A DNA stretch of 64,000 nt from Brevundimonas naejangsanensis (GTDB lineage Bacteria > Pseudomonadota > Alphaproteobacteria > Caulobacterales > Caulobacteraceae), in contig NZ_CP032707.1 in assembly GCF_003627995.1 (NCBI RefSeq), positions 62,001 through 126,000 of the forward strand. The letters run 5' to 3'. The notes beneath the pieces were generated by a model, which saw only the letters and a list, made by a program, of their open reading frames with translations, made no database searches and was not told the DNA's origin. Positions 43,286 through 52,596 of the stretch are shown in pieces; positions within the stretch are counted from its first letter, which is position 1; the number at the start of each line of letters is the position of its first letter. The translations under genes and the position numbers were made by a program.

Positions 43286-44221
43286 ATGAAGCTGCTTGCT
43301 GGCAATTCGAACCGGAGCTTGGCCCAGGCCATCGCCACCCACCTGGACATGCCGCTGACCAAGGCCCAGGTGAAACGCTTCGCTGACAACGAGGTGTTCG
43401 CCGTCGTCGAGGAGAACGTCCGCGGCGAGGACGTCTTCATCATCCAGTCGACCTCCTATCCGGCCAACGACAACCTGATGGAGCTGCTGATCATGACCGA
43501 CGCGCTGGTGCGCGCCTCGGCCAAGCGGATCACGGCCGTCATGCCCTATTTCGGCTACGCCCGTCAGGACCGGAAGACCGGCGGCCGCACGCCCATCTCG
43601 GCCAAGCTGGTGGCCAATCTGATCACCCGCGCGGGCGCCGACCGGGTGCTGACCATGGACCTGCACGCCGGTCAGATTCAGGGCTTCTTCGACATCCCGA
43701 CCGATAACCTGGTCGCCACCCCCGTGCTGGCCCAGGACATCAAGGATCACTATCCGAAGGGCGACGACCTGATGATCGTCTCGCCCGACGTCGGCGGCGT
43801 GGTGCGCGCCCGCTCGCTGGCCAGCCGCCTGAACGCCGACCTGGCCATCGTCGACAAGCGCCGCCCCAAGGCCGGCGAGAGCGAGGTCATGAACATCATC
43901 GGCGACGTCGAAGGCCGCCGCTGCATCCTGTTCGACGACATCGTCGATTCGGGCGGCACCCTGGTGAACGCGGCCAAGGCCCTGATCGACCGCGGCGCGA
44001 CCGAAGTGTCGGCCTACATCAGCCACGGCGTCCTGTCGGGCCCGGCGGTCAACCGCGTCGCCGACGGCCCGCTGAAGGAGCTGGTCATCACCGACTCCAT
44101 CGAACAGCCTGACGAAGTTTTGAACTGCTCGAAGATCCGCCGCGTCTCCGTGGCGCCGCTGATGGGCGAGGCGATCCGGCGCATCGCCAACGAAGAGTCG
44201 GTCTCCAAGCTCTTCGATTAA
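43286..44221 (+). CDS. prs: Ribose-phosphate pyrophosphokinase
   Basis: 311 residues, standard length. It makes PRPP from ribose 5-phosphate and ATP for purine, pyrimidine, histidine and tryptophan synthesis. Landmarks are [61 protein letters not shown] (ATP loop), [11 protein letters not shown] and the PRPP-binding [20 protein letters not shown]. Divergent from bamD with a 208-base intergenic region that holds no other gene I can support. Confidence 0.98.
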   Translation: MKLLAGNSNRSLAQAIATHLDMPLTKAQVKRFADNEVFAVVEENVRGEDVFIIQSTSYPANDNLMELLIMTDALVRASAKRITAVMPYFGYARQDRKTGGRTPISAKLVANLITRAGADRVLTMDLHAGQIQGFFDIPTDNLVATPVLAQDIKDHYPKGDDLMIVSPDVGGVVRARSLASRLNADLAIVDKRRPKAGESEVMNIIGDVEGRRCILFDDIVDSGGTLVNAAKALIDRGATEVSAYISHGVLSGPAVNRVADGPLKELVITDSIEQPDEVLNCSKIRRVSVAPLMGEAIRRIANEESVSKLFD

Positions 44222-44333
44222 GCGTCGGCTAACCATTCCCTTCGCGATATAAGGGCTCGAAGATCAGGGGGCGCGCATCCCGTGTCCCCTGTCGCTTTCA
44301 GTGCGTATCGCTTGCTCAAAGGGAAGACCGCCG

Positions 44334-45383
44334 ATGTCCCAGGCCTTCTTGCGCCGCGGCCTGTCCGTCGCCGCCATCGCCGCCGCCGCCGTCCTGGCCA
44401 GCTGTTCGACGCCGCAGCCCGAGGCCCCGCCGCCCGCCCCGCCGCCCCCGCCGCCTCCGGCGCTGGCCCTGAACCAGAGCGTGGCCGAGGCGGCCTCGGT
44501 CTATGTCGCCTTCGTGCGCGAGGTCGGATCGATCCAGGCCGGCTTCCCCAACGCCGAATCCATCCAGGCCGCCCTGCGCAAGGGCGCGGCCGTCGAAGCC
44601 GGGCAACTGTCGCGCGGCATGATCGCCTACGGCGCCATCCTGGCCCTGCAGTCCCCCGAATACGTCGCGGGCGTGCGCCAGTTCGCCGCCGATCCCGCCC
44701 AGCGCCAGCAGATGGTGGCGCGAATCATCGCCGACCCGGCCTACGCCGCCACCCTGCCGGGCGCGGATTCGGCCGCCGGCCTGATCGTGTCGACCATGGG
44801 CAAGGACATCGCGGCCATCACCGCCATCGCCGAGGCGGTGGAAGGCGACGCCTACACCATTCAGGAACGCCGCGATCCGCGCCGCCGCTGGGCCGTCCAG
44901 CCCGTCGCCGACCGTGTGGGTCGACTGGAGGGCGCCAAGTCTCTGTCGGCGGTCCCGCGCCTGCCCTCCGCCGAGGACAGCGCCCGCCTGTTCGCCGCCG
45001 CCAACAGCGGCTCGGGCCTGAACCTGACGCCCGCCCAGCGCAGCGCTCCCTTCACGCCCGCGATCGCCAACTCCCTGGCCATCGCCGCCCTGGCCGCCCT
45101 GGGCGCCGCAGGCGACGACGCCAAGGCCAACACCGACGCGCTGACCAGCGAATCAAACAACGAATTCTGCTTCAACATGTCCAAGCTGATGCTGTTCCAG
45201 TGCCTGGCCGCGTCCAAGCCCAGCTACGAGGACATGTTCTGCGCCGGCCGCCACATCGCGCGCGACCTGGCCCAGTGCACGGCCCAGTACACCGGGCCGA
45301 TGCCGACCCTTACGGCGGAGCTCCCGCCGCCGGGGCCGACCCCCATGGCGGCGGCGGCGGCTTCCGCGCCTCCCAAGGGCTGA
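44334..45383 (+). CDS. Proline-rich lipoprotein of unknown function
   Basis: 349 residues. The signal leads to lipobox LASC with lipidated Cys24, then a proline run (QPEAPPPAPPPPPPPA) that probably spans the gap from the outer membrane. The body is helical and alanine-rich (NQSVAEAASVYVAFVREVGSIQAGF, SRGMIAYGAILALQSPEYV); the C-terminal part has four cysteines in NEFCFNMSKLMLFQC and MFCAGRHIARDLAQC, likely disulfides. A second Pro/Ala tail follows. No family recognised. The ATG at 44334 was chosen because it directly precedes the lipoprotein signal; an upstream start would add 11 residues. Stands alone between prs and rplY. Confidence 0.82.
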   Translation: MSQAFLRRGLSVAAIAAAAVLASCSTPQPEAPPPAPPPPPPPALALNQSVAEAASVYVAFVREVGSIQAGFPNAESIQAALRKGAAVEAGQLSRGMIAYGAILALQSPEYVAGVRQFAADPAQRQQMVARIIADPAYAATLPGADSAAGLIVSTMGKDIAAITAIAEAVEGDAYTIQERRDPRRRWAVQPVADRVGRLEGAKSLSAVPRLPSAEDSARLFAAANSGSGLNLTPAQRSAPFTPAIANSLAIAALAALGAAGDDAKANTDALTSESNNEFCFNMSKLMLFQCLAASKPSYEDMFCAGRHIARDLAQCTAQYTGPMPTLTAELPPPGPTPMAAAAASAPPKG

Positions 45384-45409
45384 GAACGATATACCGGGCG
45401 CGGCGGAGC

Positions 45410-45431
45410 CGGGGCGGTTGCGTCCGCCCCG
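45410..45431 (+). terminator. GC-rich stem-loop after the lipoprotein gene
   Basis: CGGGGCGG and CCGCCCCG form a perfect 8-base stem with a TTGCGT loop, 27 bases past the stop. No T stretch follows, so termination would be incomplete or Rho-aided. Confidence 0.5.
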
Positions 45432-45534
45432 CGTTCCGTGTAATAGCCCGCGCTCTTGAATTCGAAGGGTTCATGACCCCGCCGCGCGGGACCCGGTTCT
45501 GCGACGGCGTTTACTTGTATTGAAGGCGAGCCCG

Positions 45535-46140
45535 ATGGCCGAGATCATTCTGAACGTTGACTTGCGCGAAAACGTGGGCACCGGCGGCGCCCGCGCCGCG
45601 CGCCGCGACGGCGCCGTGCCCGGCGTGCTGTACGGCGGCGACAAGGCCCCGGTGGCCCTCTCCGTGAACGAGCGCGAGTTCCGCAAGTCGCTCTACACGG
45701 GCAAGCTGATCGGTCACCTGGTGACCCTGAAGTACGGCAATGAGACCCAGCCGGTCATCGCCAAGGACATCCAGTTCGATCCGGTCACCGACCGCCCGCT
45801 GCACTTCGACCTGATGCGCGTCGGCGCCAAGGAAGAGATCAAGATCGAAATTCCGGTCGCCTTCGTCAACGCTGACGAAGCTCCCTACACCCGTCAGGGC
45901 GGGATGCTGGAAGTCGTTCGCCACACCGTCGAGATCCTGGTCCGCGCCGACCGCATCCCGTCCGAGCTGATCGTCGACCTGAAGGGCCGCGAGATCGGCG
46001 AGAACATCCGCATCTCGGACATCCAGCTGCCGGAAGGCGCCACGCCGGTCATCACCGACCGCGACTTCATGATCGCCGCGATCAAGAACTCGGCCGCCTC
46101 GCAGTCCGACGCCGGCGACACGACGGCTGAAGCTGAATAA
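45535..46140 (+). CDS. rplY: 50S ribosomal protein L25 (CTC/TL5 form)
   Basis: 201 residues, the long CTC-type L25: the 5S rRNA-binding N-terminal domain (ILNVDLRENVGTGGARAARRDGAVPGVLYGG, the last part diagnostic) plus a C-terminal beta domain (IKIEIPVAFVNADEAPYTRQGGML, HTVEILVRADRIPSELIVDL) and a short acidic tail. It binds 5S rRNA at the central protuberance and helps stress survival in some bacteria. MAEIIL at 45535 was chosen as start; an upstream TTG frame adds only five residues. A strong terminator at 46165 separates it from pth, its usual neighbour. Confidence 0.97.
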   Translation: MAEIILNVDLRENVGTGGARAARRDGAVPGVLYGGDKAPVALSVNEREFRKSLYTGKLIGHLVTLKYGNETQPVIAKDIQFDPVTDRPLHFDLMRVGAKEEIKIEIPVAFVNADEAPYTRQGGMLEVVRHTVEILVRADRIPSELIVDLKGREIGENIRISDIQLPEGATPVITDRDFMIAAIKNSAASQSDAGDTTAEAE

Positions 46141-46164
46141 GCTTCCTTTCCCGTCGAAGATTTC

Positions 46165-46199
46165 AGCCCCGCCTGGTTCGCCCGGCGGGGCTTTTCTTT
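46165..46199 (+). terminator. Rho-independent terminator after rplY
   Basis: AGCCCCGCC and GGCGGGGCT form a 9-base stem around a 10-base loop, followed by TTTCTTT. It lies 25 bases past the rplY stop and 28 bases before pth, and should limit read-through. Confidence 0.88.
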
Positions 46200-46226
46200 G
46201 CCCGAAGCACGGGGCATGAGGGCCGT

Positions 46227-46832
46227 ATGATCATCATCGCCGGGCTGGGCAATCCGGGGCCCAAATACGAAAAGAACCGCCACAACATCGGCTTCATGGC
46301 CGTGGACGAGATCGCCAGCCGCTGGCGCTTCGGCCCGTCGCGCGCCAAGTTCCAGTCGATCGTCGCCGACGGCGAGATCGAGGGGACCAAGGTCCTGCTG
46401 ATGAAGCCCCAGACCTATATGAACGAGAGCGGCCGGGCCGTGGGCGAGGCGGCGCGTTTCTACAAGGTGAAGCCCGAGCACGTCATCGTCTTCCACGACG
46501 AGATCGACCTGGCTCCGGGCCGCTTCCGCATGAAGAAGGGCGGCGGCGCAGCGGGCCAGAACGGCGTGCGCAGCCTGATCAGCCACCTCGGCGCCGACTT
46601 CCGCCGCGCCCGCATGGGCATCGGCCACCCTGGCGAGCCGCAGCTGGTCCACGCCCACGTCCTGGGCGACTTCCACAAGGCCGACAAGCCCTGGCTGGAC
46701 GCCCTGCTGCAGGCCTGCGCCGACGCCCTCCCCTTCGCCGTGGCGGGCGACGACGAACGCTATCAGGGCGAGGTCATGCGCCTGGCCCCCGCGCCGAAGT
46801 TCAGCCCGAGGCAGGCGGCCAGAGGCGACTGA
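46227..46832 (+). CDS. pth: Peptidyl-tRNA hydrolase
   Basis: 201 residues, typical. It releases tRNA from prematurely dropped peptidyl-tRNA. The start IIIAGLGNPGPKYEKNRHNIGFMAVDEI contains the catalytic His; LLMKPQTYMNESGRAV (Asn), FHDEIDLAPGRFRMKKGGGAAGQNGVRSL (Asp and the Gly-rich loop) and HLGADFRRARMGIGHPG follow. It lies directly downstream of rplY, the usual order. The stop shares its last base with a hairpin that probably terminates both this gene and the convergent DUF4139 gene. Confidence 0.97.
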   Translation: MIIIAGLGNPGPKYEKNRHNIGFMAVDEIASRWRFGPSRAKFQSIVADGEIEGTKVLLMKPQTYMNESGRAVGEAARFYKVKPEHVIVFHDEIDLAPGRFRMKKGGGAAGQNGVRSLISHLGADFRRARMGIGHPGEPQLVHAHVLGDFHKADKPWLDALLQACADALPFAVAGDDERYQGEVMRLAPAPKFSPRQAARGD

Positions 46833-46854
46833 CCCTCTCCCATCGGGAGAGGGT
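46832..46854. terminator. Bidirectional hairpin between pth and DUF4139 gene
   Basis: ACCCTCTCCC and GGGAGAGGGT form a perfect 10-base stem with an ATC loop, between two convergent stops (46832 and 46858). It belongs to the CCCTCTCCC-type hairpins that also appear at 53627 and 53834. Confidence 0.7.
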
Positions 46855-46857
46855 TGA

Positions 46858-48474
46858 TCAATCCGTCGTCGTCCAGGCGGCCTTCAGCGTCGCCGCGCCG
46901 TTGGCGGGCACGGTCAGCGTCCAGACCGGATAGCCGGTGTCGTCCACCCGACTGCGCACCGACTGGCTGCGGATACGAAAGCCGCGCTGCATGGCGGCGT
47001 TGGCGACCAGTTCCACAGTGACCGCCTCGGAGCGGGCGTTGGTGACCGTGGTCTCGATTTCGGAACGCTGCGTCGTCACCGCCCCCCGTCGGGAACTCTC
47101 GCTCTTCACCAGCCGCGTCTGCACCTGAACATCCGGCGACTGACCGAAGTTCAGCCGCACCGGCAGGCCCACGCCCTTGTCCTCGAATCGGTCCTGACCG
47201 GCCAGCAGCACGCCGCCCGCGCCATCCGGCTGCATCACCGCCACCGAGCCGCCCGGCAGGGCCACGCCGAGCCCCGCGCGCTCCTCGTTGCGCAGCTTCA
47301 TGACGATGGCCGTGGGCTGCGTCTCCTCGTCTGCGTTCAGCACTCCGGCGCGATAGACGCGCTCATAAGCCACGCCCTCGCGCTCCAGAAAGCGCACCTG
47401 TTTAGTCTGGCGCGCCGCGACGGTCGTCGGTTCGGGCAGGGTATAAATCTTGTAGTCGCCCAGTTCACCTTGCCGGGCGATCCGACTGCCGGTGACGACG
47501 ATGTCCTCGACCGCCGAACGCATGGCCATACGAGCGGGAGCAGGCATTCCCGGTACGATCACGGGCGGACCGTTGTATTCGACGCGATCCTGTTTGTAAG
47601 CCGGTTCGAGCCCGCTGCCGAGGGTCGTCGTCCCCTGCGGCCAGCATTCGTTCTGCTGATAGCGGACCATCGGCTCGACCGGCGTGGTGCCCGCATCCTT
47701 CCGCAGCGTCCCGGCCACCACCTGGACCGGGGCGTCGGGGAAGCCGGTGCCGCCGAAGTTGGCCAGCGTCACCCAACCAGTCAGATCCAGCGTGCCGTCC
47801 GTCGGGTCCAGCCGCGCCACATAGTCGGCCGACCACTGCAGCCCCGTGGTCAGATAGGCCAGCGTCACCTTGTGCCGCCCCGCCCGCTCGGCGCGCGTCC
47901 GCACCGACAGCACCGGCTGGTCGCCCAACCCCTCGGGGATGCGGTCGAAAACGACCCGCTCGGTCTGGCCCGAGCAGTCCAGCGCCTCGAACCGGCCGTC
48001 GATCTCCAGCACCGTGCCTTGCGCGCCCGCGCGGATCACGGCGGGCTTTTCGACCTGTTCGCCGGTCGCGGGGTTGGTGCGGACGACGCGCACCACCTCG
48101 CCGACGGACTTCTCCATCAGGCTGGCGGGCGACAGCAGGTCGAAGTCGGCGTTGCGCTCGACCACATGGGCCGGCAGGCCCTCCAGCACCGCGCTCTGCG
48201 GCACGACGCCGGTAGCCAGGCCGCGAAAGCGGATGATCCCCTCGCCCGCCGGAAGATCGACCGTGCGCGTCTCGACGATCAGGGCCAGGCCCTGCCGGTC
48301 CAGCCGATTCCATGGCTGACGCGACTGCGCCATCAGGGCGACCGTATCGACCGGCTGGTCGCGATAGATCACCACCGTCGCTGTGTCCGGCCGCGCGGAC
48401 ACGCTCTCGGTCTGCGCCCAGGCGGCGGGCGCCAGCAACGTCAGGGCCGTGGTGATCGCCAGCAGGCGGCGCAT
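46858..48474 (-). CDS. Exported DUF4139 protein (second of tandem pair)
   Basis: 538 residues with a signal peptide (ALTLLAPAAWAQTE). DUF4139-type strands recur: LDRQGLALIVETRTVDLPAGEGIIRF, LLSPASLMEKSVGEVVRVVRTNPATG, HKVTLAYLTTGLQWSADYVARLDPTDGTLDLTGWVTLAN and the C-terminal EIETTVTNARSEAVTVELVAN. The family is periplasmic or surface-exposed, of unknown role, sometimes tied to mucoidy or conjugation. It starts 3 bases after the upstream paralogue's stop. It lacks nothing obvious compared with the paralogue but has an inserted region rich in Pro/Gly (PPVIVPGMPAPARM). Confidence 0.85.
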   Translation of the reverse strand: MRRLLAITTALTLLAPAAWAQTESVSARPDTATVVIYRDQPVDTVALMAQSRQPWNRLDRQGLALIVETRTVDLPAGEGIIRFRGLATGVVPQSAVLEGLPAHVVERNADFDLLSPASLMEKSVGEVVRVVRTNPATGEQVEKPAVIRAGAQGTVLEIDGRFEALDCSGQTERVVFDRIPEGLGDQPVLSVRTRAERAGRHKVTLAYLTTGLQWSADYVARLDPTDGTLDLTGWVTLANFGGTGFPDAPVQVVAGTLRKDAGTTPVEPMVRYQQNECWPQGTTTLGSGLEPAYKQDRVEYNGPPVIVPGMPAPARMAMRSAVEDIVVTGSRIARQGELGDYKIYTLPEPTTVAARQTKQVRFLEREGVAYERVYRAGVLNADEETQPTAIVMKLRNEERAGLGVALPGGSVAVMQPDGAGGVLLAGQDRFEDKGVGLPVRLNFGQSPDVQVQTRLVKSESSRRGAVTTQRSEIETTVTNARSEAVTVELVANAAMQRGFRIRSQSVRSRVDDTGYPVWTLTVPANGAATLKAAWTTTD

Positions 48475-48477
48475 GGA

Positions 48478-49905
48478 TCAGCCGCCCGTGGTGATGGTCG
48501 CGGTCAGCTTGGTCTCGCCGTTGGCGGGCACCGGCACGCGCCAGACGACGGTGCGCGCGTCGCGCATCTCGCCCGTGATGCTCTGATCCGACAGTTCGGT
48601 GTCGCGGCCCAGACCGCGCTGGCGCACCTCGACCATCACCGGCTCGGGCCGGGCGTTGCGAACGGTGTATTCCATCGCATAGCGGGTGCGGAAATAGTCG
48701 ACCAGGCGCTTGGACACCCGCTCGGACGAGACCAGGCGCGGCTGCACCGTCACGTCGAAGGCGTCGCCCGTCGTCACCACGATCTCGGACCCGGCGGGCG
48801 AGTGGTCGACCTGGCTTTCGCCGATGAAGCGCGGCTCGCCCGCCTCGTCCTTCACATAGACGCGGATCACCCCGGCCGGCAGGGCGCGCGCGGCGGCGCC
48901 CGAGCCGTTGGCGAAGATGACCCCGACCTCGGCGGCGATCGGCTCCTCGGCGGTGGAGAACCCGTTGAAGACGTTCAGGTAGCGCTTGGTCGCCGGCACG
49001 CCCGCCGCGTCGATCAGGCCGACCTGCTTGGTCTGGTTGTTGGCGACGGTGACAGCCTCCGGCAGCGGATAGACATAGACGTCGGCCAGGGCGCCCTGCC
49101 CGCCCGTCTGCGTGCCGTTTCCGCGCGTCGGACGCGGCGGCTGGCCATAGCGGGGGTTGTAGCCGCCCTGGTTGACCAGGTTGACGTCGCCCGCCACCAC
49201 CCGCGTCTGGGCGTTGCTGAAGGTCGCGCCGGAGTTGTTGGTGATCGTCACCCAGCCGGTCAGGTCCAGCTTGCCCGCCTTCTCGTCGAACCGGGCGACA
49301 TAGTCCGCCTTCCACGCCAGGCCGGTGGTCAGGTAGCTGAGCGTTGTCTCGCGCCGCCCCGCGCCCTCGGCGTCCAGGGTGACGCTGAGCGTCGGGCGCG
49401 GGCGCAGGTTCTGCGGCACCCGGTCGAAGATGACGCGCGTGGGCACGCCGTCGTCGCGCAGCACCTCGATGCGGTTGCCGATCTGCAGCACCACGCCCTG
49501 ATTCGCCGCGAGGACGCGGGCGCGCTCGGTCTCTTGCGCGCCCGAGCCGGGGTTGGTGCGGACGATGCCGATCTCGTTGCCGACGGCGCTTTCCATCAGC
49601 TTGCCCGGCGTCAGCAGGTCATAGTCGAAGTTCTGTTCCACCACCGACAGGCCGCGCCCGGACAGGCCGACCGTCTCGGGCCGGATGCTGGCGGACACGC
49701 CCGGAAACTCCTGACGCGAGCGCCCGGCGGGCACGTTCAGGGTCCGCACGTCCTCCACCAGGGCGATGTTCTGGTTGTAGACGGTCAGGGAGACGCGGTC
49801 GGGACCGCCCGGCCCCTCCTCCACCTGTTGCGCCGCTGCCTGAGAAAGACTGGGGGACGCGGCCAGCAGCATGGCGACGGCGAAGGGTCCGAGGGCGCGG
49901 ATCAT
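48478..49905 (-). CDS. Exported DUF4139 protein (first of tandem pair)
   Basis: 475 residues with a signal peptide (VAMLLAASPSLSQAAAQQ). It shares with the downstream paralogue the pattern LVEDVRTLNVPAGRSRQEFP, LLTPGKLMESAVGNEIGIVRTNPGSG, TTLSYLTTGLAWKADYVARFDEKAGKLDLTGWVTITN and VRNARPEPVMVEVRQRG. The ATG at 49905 has a GGAGG site and begins the signal peptide. Together the two genes form a two-cistron unit. Both are predicted to be exported; a shared surface complex is possible. Function unknown. Confidence 0.87.
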   Translation of the reverse strand: MIRALGPFAVAMLLAASPSLSQAAAQQVEEGPGGPDRVSLTVYNQNIALVEDVRTLNVPAGRSRQEFPGVSASIRPETVGLSGRGLSVVEQNFDYDLLTPGKLMESAVGNEIGIVRTNPGSGAQETERARVLAANQGVVLQIGNRIEVLRDDGVPTRVIFDRVPQNLRPRPTLSVTLDAEGAGRRETTLSYLTTGLAWKADYVARFDEKAGKLDLTGWVTITNNSGATFSNAQTRVVAGDVNLVNQGGYNPRYGQPPRPTRGNGTQTGGQGALADVYVYPLPEAVTVANNQTKQVGLIDAAGVPATKRYLNVFNGFSTAEEPIAAEVGVIFANGSGAAARALPAGVIRVYVKDEAGEPRFIGESQVDHSPAGSEIVVTTGDAFDVTVQPRLVSSERVSKRLVDYFRTRYAMEYTVRNARPEPVMVEVRQRGLGRDTELSDQSITGEMRDARTVVWRVPVPANGETKLTATITTGG

Positions 49906-50062
49906 GAAGGGCCTCCTTGGCGGTCCGACGGCCACGCTGGCACGGAGAAACGGCCGTTGTCGAGGGCGCGCGGCGTCCGGTCGCCCCTGTCGCGTCTGGC
50001 TTCCCCGCATGGGAAGGTTTAAGCCCGACCGCGTGACCCGATCCCAGAGCGAAAACTGGTCG

Positions 50063-50419
50063 ATGACGCGCTCGCTGGCCTTCCTGGCCGCGACGTTCGC
50101 CATCGTGATCGGCAGCCTGATGCCCTTCGCGGCCATGGCAGCGGCCCAGCCGGGCCAGCCCATCGTCATCTGCTCGGCCGAGGGGCTGCAGACCATCCAG
50201 ACGGGCGGACTGGACGGGCCGATCAAGCAACAGGTCGGGGCCAAATGCGCCGCCTGCGTCATGCCCCTGCTGGCGGCCCTGCCCGCCCCGGCGCCCCCGC
50301 AACCGGCGCCGGTCCTGCGTCTCGCCGAGGCGGTGGTCTACGCGCCCTTCGTCGCCGCGCCCCCGCCGCCCGCCCGGGCGCCGCCGCGCCCGCCGTCCCG
50401 CGCTCCGCCCCACGCCTGA
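50063..50419 (+). CDS. DUF2946 family protein, likely copper-linked
   Basis: 118 residues from the preferred start. A signal peptide or anchor (SLAFLAATFAIVIGSLMPFAAMAAA) precedes PGQPIVICSAEGLQTI and GAKCAACVMPLLA, the conserved cysteine layout of DUF2946, then a proline/alanine-rich tail. Two cysteines in CAAC could bind a metal. Candidate starts are ATG 50063, GTG 50033 and ATG 50009; 50063 is chosen because it begins the signal peptide. It precedes a TonB receptor, YcnI and PCuAC genes on the same strand, so it most likely belongs to a copper uptake or handling operon. Confidence 0.7.
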   Translation: MTRSLAFLAATFAIVIGSLMPFAAMAAAQPGQPIVICSAEGLQTIQTGGLDGPIKQQVGAKCAACVMPLLAALPAPAPPQPAPVLRLAEAVVYAPFVAAPPPPARAPPRPPSRAPPHA

Positions 50420-50497
50420 AACCAGAACCTTCGCCTCGTCGCGCGCGTCCAATGACGACGCCCGAGGCCGCACCTCTGTTTTCAGGATTCCAGTCTC

Positions 50498-52582
50498 ATG
50501 TCCCTCAAGACCCATGCGGCGCCGTGCGCGCTGCTGATCGGCGCCTGTCTGGCGCCCGCCTCCGCCCAAGCCGCTGATCTGGCGGCCGACCTCGCGGCGG
50601 TTGAAGACCCCGTCACCGTCGTCGACAGCATCATCGTCACCGGCCGCCGCCACGCCGAGGATCCGGCCGTGGTGGCCGAGGCCCGCGACCGCCTCAGCCG
50701 CACCCCCGGCGCCGTGGCCGTCGTCTCGGCCGAAAGCTATGCCGACCGCTTCGCCCAGGGCTTTTCCGACACCCTGCGCAACGTCCCCGGCGTCCTGGCG
50801 CAGAAGCGCTATGGCGAGGAAAGCCGCCTCTCCATCCGCGGCTCGGGCATCGCCCAGGGCTTTCACCAGCGCGGCGTCCTGCTGGCCCAGGACGGCGTGC
50901 CCTTCGCCGACGCCGACGGCTTTTCCGACTTCCAGGGCGTGGACGCGCTGAGCGCCCGTTATGTCGAGGTGTGGAAGGGATCGAACACCCTGCGCTTCGG
51001 CGGGGCGCAGTTGGGCGGGGCGATCAACCTGGTCACGCCGACCGGCCGCACGGCGCGCCAGCGCGCCCTGATGCAGGTCGAGGGCGGCAGTTACGGCTTC
51101 CTGCGCGGCCACGCCGCCGTGGCCGGGACGCATGGCGACTGGGACCTCTACGCCGCCGCCACGGCGATGCAGGGCGACGGCTGGCGGGACCACAGCGAGC
51201 AGTCGCAGGGGCGTCTGACCGTCAACGCAGGCCGTTCGTTCGGCGAAGACCGCGAGGTGCGCCTGATCGCCCAGGCGGCGGACATCAAGCAGGACCTGCC
51301 CGGCCCCCTGACGCTGAAACAGGCGCTGGAGACTCCGCGCATGGCCTCGACCAGCGCCCTGTCCGGCGACCAGGCGCGCGATCTGACGGTCAAACGGCTG
51401 ACGCTTCAGACCCGCTGGCGCTTCGACGAGTCGACCCTGTTCGAGGGCGCCGTCTGGGGCTGGGAGAAGTCGCTCTACCATCCGATCTTCCAGGTGATGG
51501 ACCAGGACAGCGCCACGCGTGGCGCCTTCGGCCGCATCGACTGGACCGGCCAGGTCGGGGGCCTGCGCGCCGACGCCTTCTACGGCTTCTCCTGGCGCGA
51601 CGGAGCAATCGACGCCCTGCGCTATGTGAACCTGGCGGGGCTGCGCGGCGCCAAGACCGCCGATGCGCGGCAGGAGGCGTCGGGCCTCGACGTCTTCGCC
51701 GAGGGACGGCTGTTCGTCACCGACCGACTGGCCCTGGTCGCGGGCGGGTCGTGGGGCCGAGCGACGCGCGACTACGCCGACCGCCTGACCCCGGCGAACG
51801 ACGACAGCGTCGACTACGACTGGTTCTCGCCGCGCCTGGGCCTGCTGTGGGAGGCGGAAGACGGCGCCCAGGTCTTCGCCAACCTGACCCGCTCGGTCGA
51901 GCCGCCGACCTATGGCGCCCTGGTGCAGGCGCCGCTGACCGGCTTCGCCCCGGTTCGGGTTCAGGACGCCTGGACCGCCGAGATCGGCACGCGCGGGCGA
52001 CGCGGCCCCCTGGCCTGGGACCTGACCGCCTATCGCAGCGAGATCGACGGCGAGATGCTGAATTTCATCACCGGCCCCGATATCCCGGCCGCGACCTTCA
52101 ACGCCGACAAGACCCTCCATCAGGGGATCGAGGCCGGGCTGGACTGGACCCTGCCGATCGAGCTGGCGGGCGGCTCCCTGATGCTGCGTCAGGTCTATAA
52201 CTGGAGCGACTTCCGTTTCGACGGCGATGCGCGCTGGGGCGACAACCGCCTGCCGGTCGTGCCTGAGCACCAGTACCGGGCCGAACTGACCTGGCGCCAT
52301 CCCTCGGGTGTCTTCCTCACCCCGTCGGTCAAGTGGCGGATTTCGAGCCCCTTCGTCGACTACGCCAACACCCTGCAGGCGCCGGACTATGCGGTGCTGG
52401 GCCTGACCGGCAGCTTCAACGTCGGGGCGAACACCTCAGTCTATGTCGATGCACGCAACCTGACGGATGAGCGTTACGTCGGCGAGTTCTCGGCGGTGAC
52501 CGACGCCCGAACGGCGTCCACGGCCGTCTTCTTCCCCGGCGAGGGCCGTTCGGTCTTCGTCGGCCTGCGGCTGGCCTATTGA
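50498..52582 (+). CDS. TonB-dependent outer-membrane receptor, probable copper type
   Basis: 694 residues. After the signal peptide (IGACLAPASAQAAD), DSIIVTGRRHA is a TonB-box region; the plug domain contains RTPGAVAVVSAESYADRF, RLSIRGSGIAQGFHQRGVLLAQDG and GSNTLRFGGAQLGGAINLVT; the beta-barrel ends with AVFFPGEGRSVFVGLRLAY, finishing in Tyr as outer-membrane barrels usually finish in an aromatic residue. The context (DUF2946 upstream, YcnI and PCuAC downstream) and the short barrel point to an OprC/NosA-type copper receptor rather than a siderophore receptor; this rests on neighbours. The next gene begins about 15 bases after the stop. Confidence 0.88.
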   Translation: MSLKTHAAPCALLIGACLAPASAQAADLAADLAAVEDPVTVVDSIIVTGRRHAEDPAVVAEARDRLSRTPGAVAVVSAESYADRFAQGFSDTLRNVPGVLAQKRYGEESRLSIRGSGIAQGFHQRGVLLAQDGVPFADADGFSDFQGVDALSARYVEVWKGSNTLRFGGAQLGGAINLVTPTGRTARQRALMQVEGGSYGFLRGHAAVAGTHGDWDLYAAATAMQGDGWRDHSEQSQGRLTVNAGRSFGEDREVRLIAQAADIKQDLPGPLTLKQALETPRMASTSALSGDQARDLTVKRLTLQTRWRFDESTLFEGAVWGWEKSLYHPIFQVMDQDSATRGAFGRIDWTGQVGGLRADAFYGFSWRDGAIDALRYVNLAGLRGAKTADARQEASGLDVFAEGRLFVTDRLALVAGGSWGRATRDYADRLTPANDDSVDYDWFSPRLGLLWEAEDGAQVFANLTRSVEPPTYGALVQAPLTGFAPVRVQDAWTAEIGTRGRRGPLAWDLTAYRSEIDGEMLNFITGPDIPAATFNADKTLHQGIEAGLDWTLPIELAGGSLMLRQVYNWSDFRFDGDARWGDNRLPVVPEHQYRAELTWRHPSGVFLTPSVKWRISSPFVDYANTLQAPDYAVLGLTGSFNVGANTSVYVDARNLTDERYVGEFSAVTDARTASTAVFFPGEGRSVFVGLRLAY

Positions 52583-52596
52583 GAAGGATCGGATCC

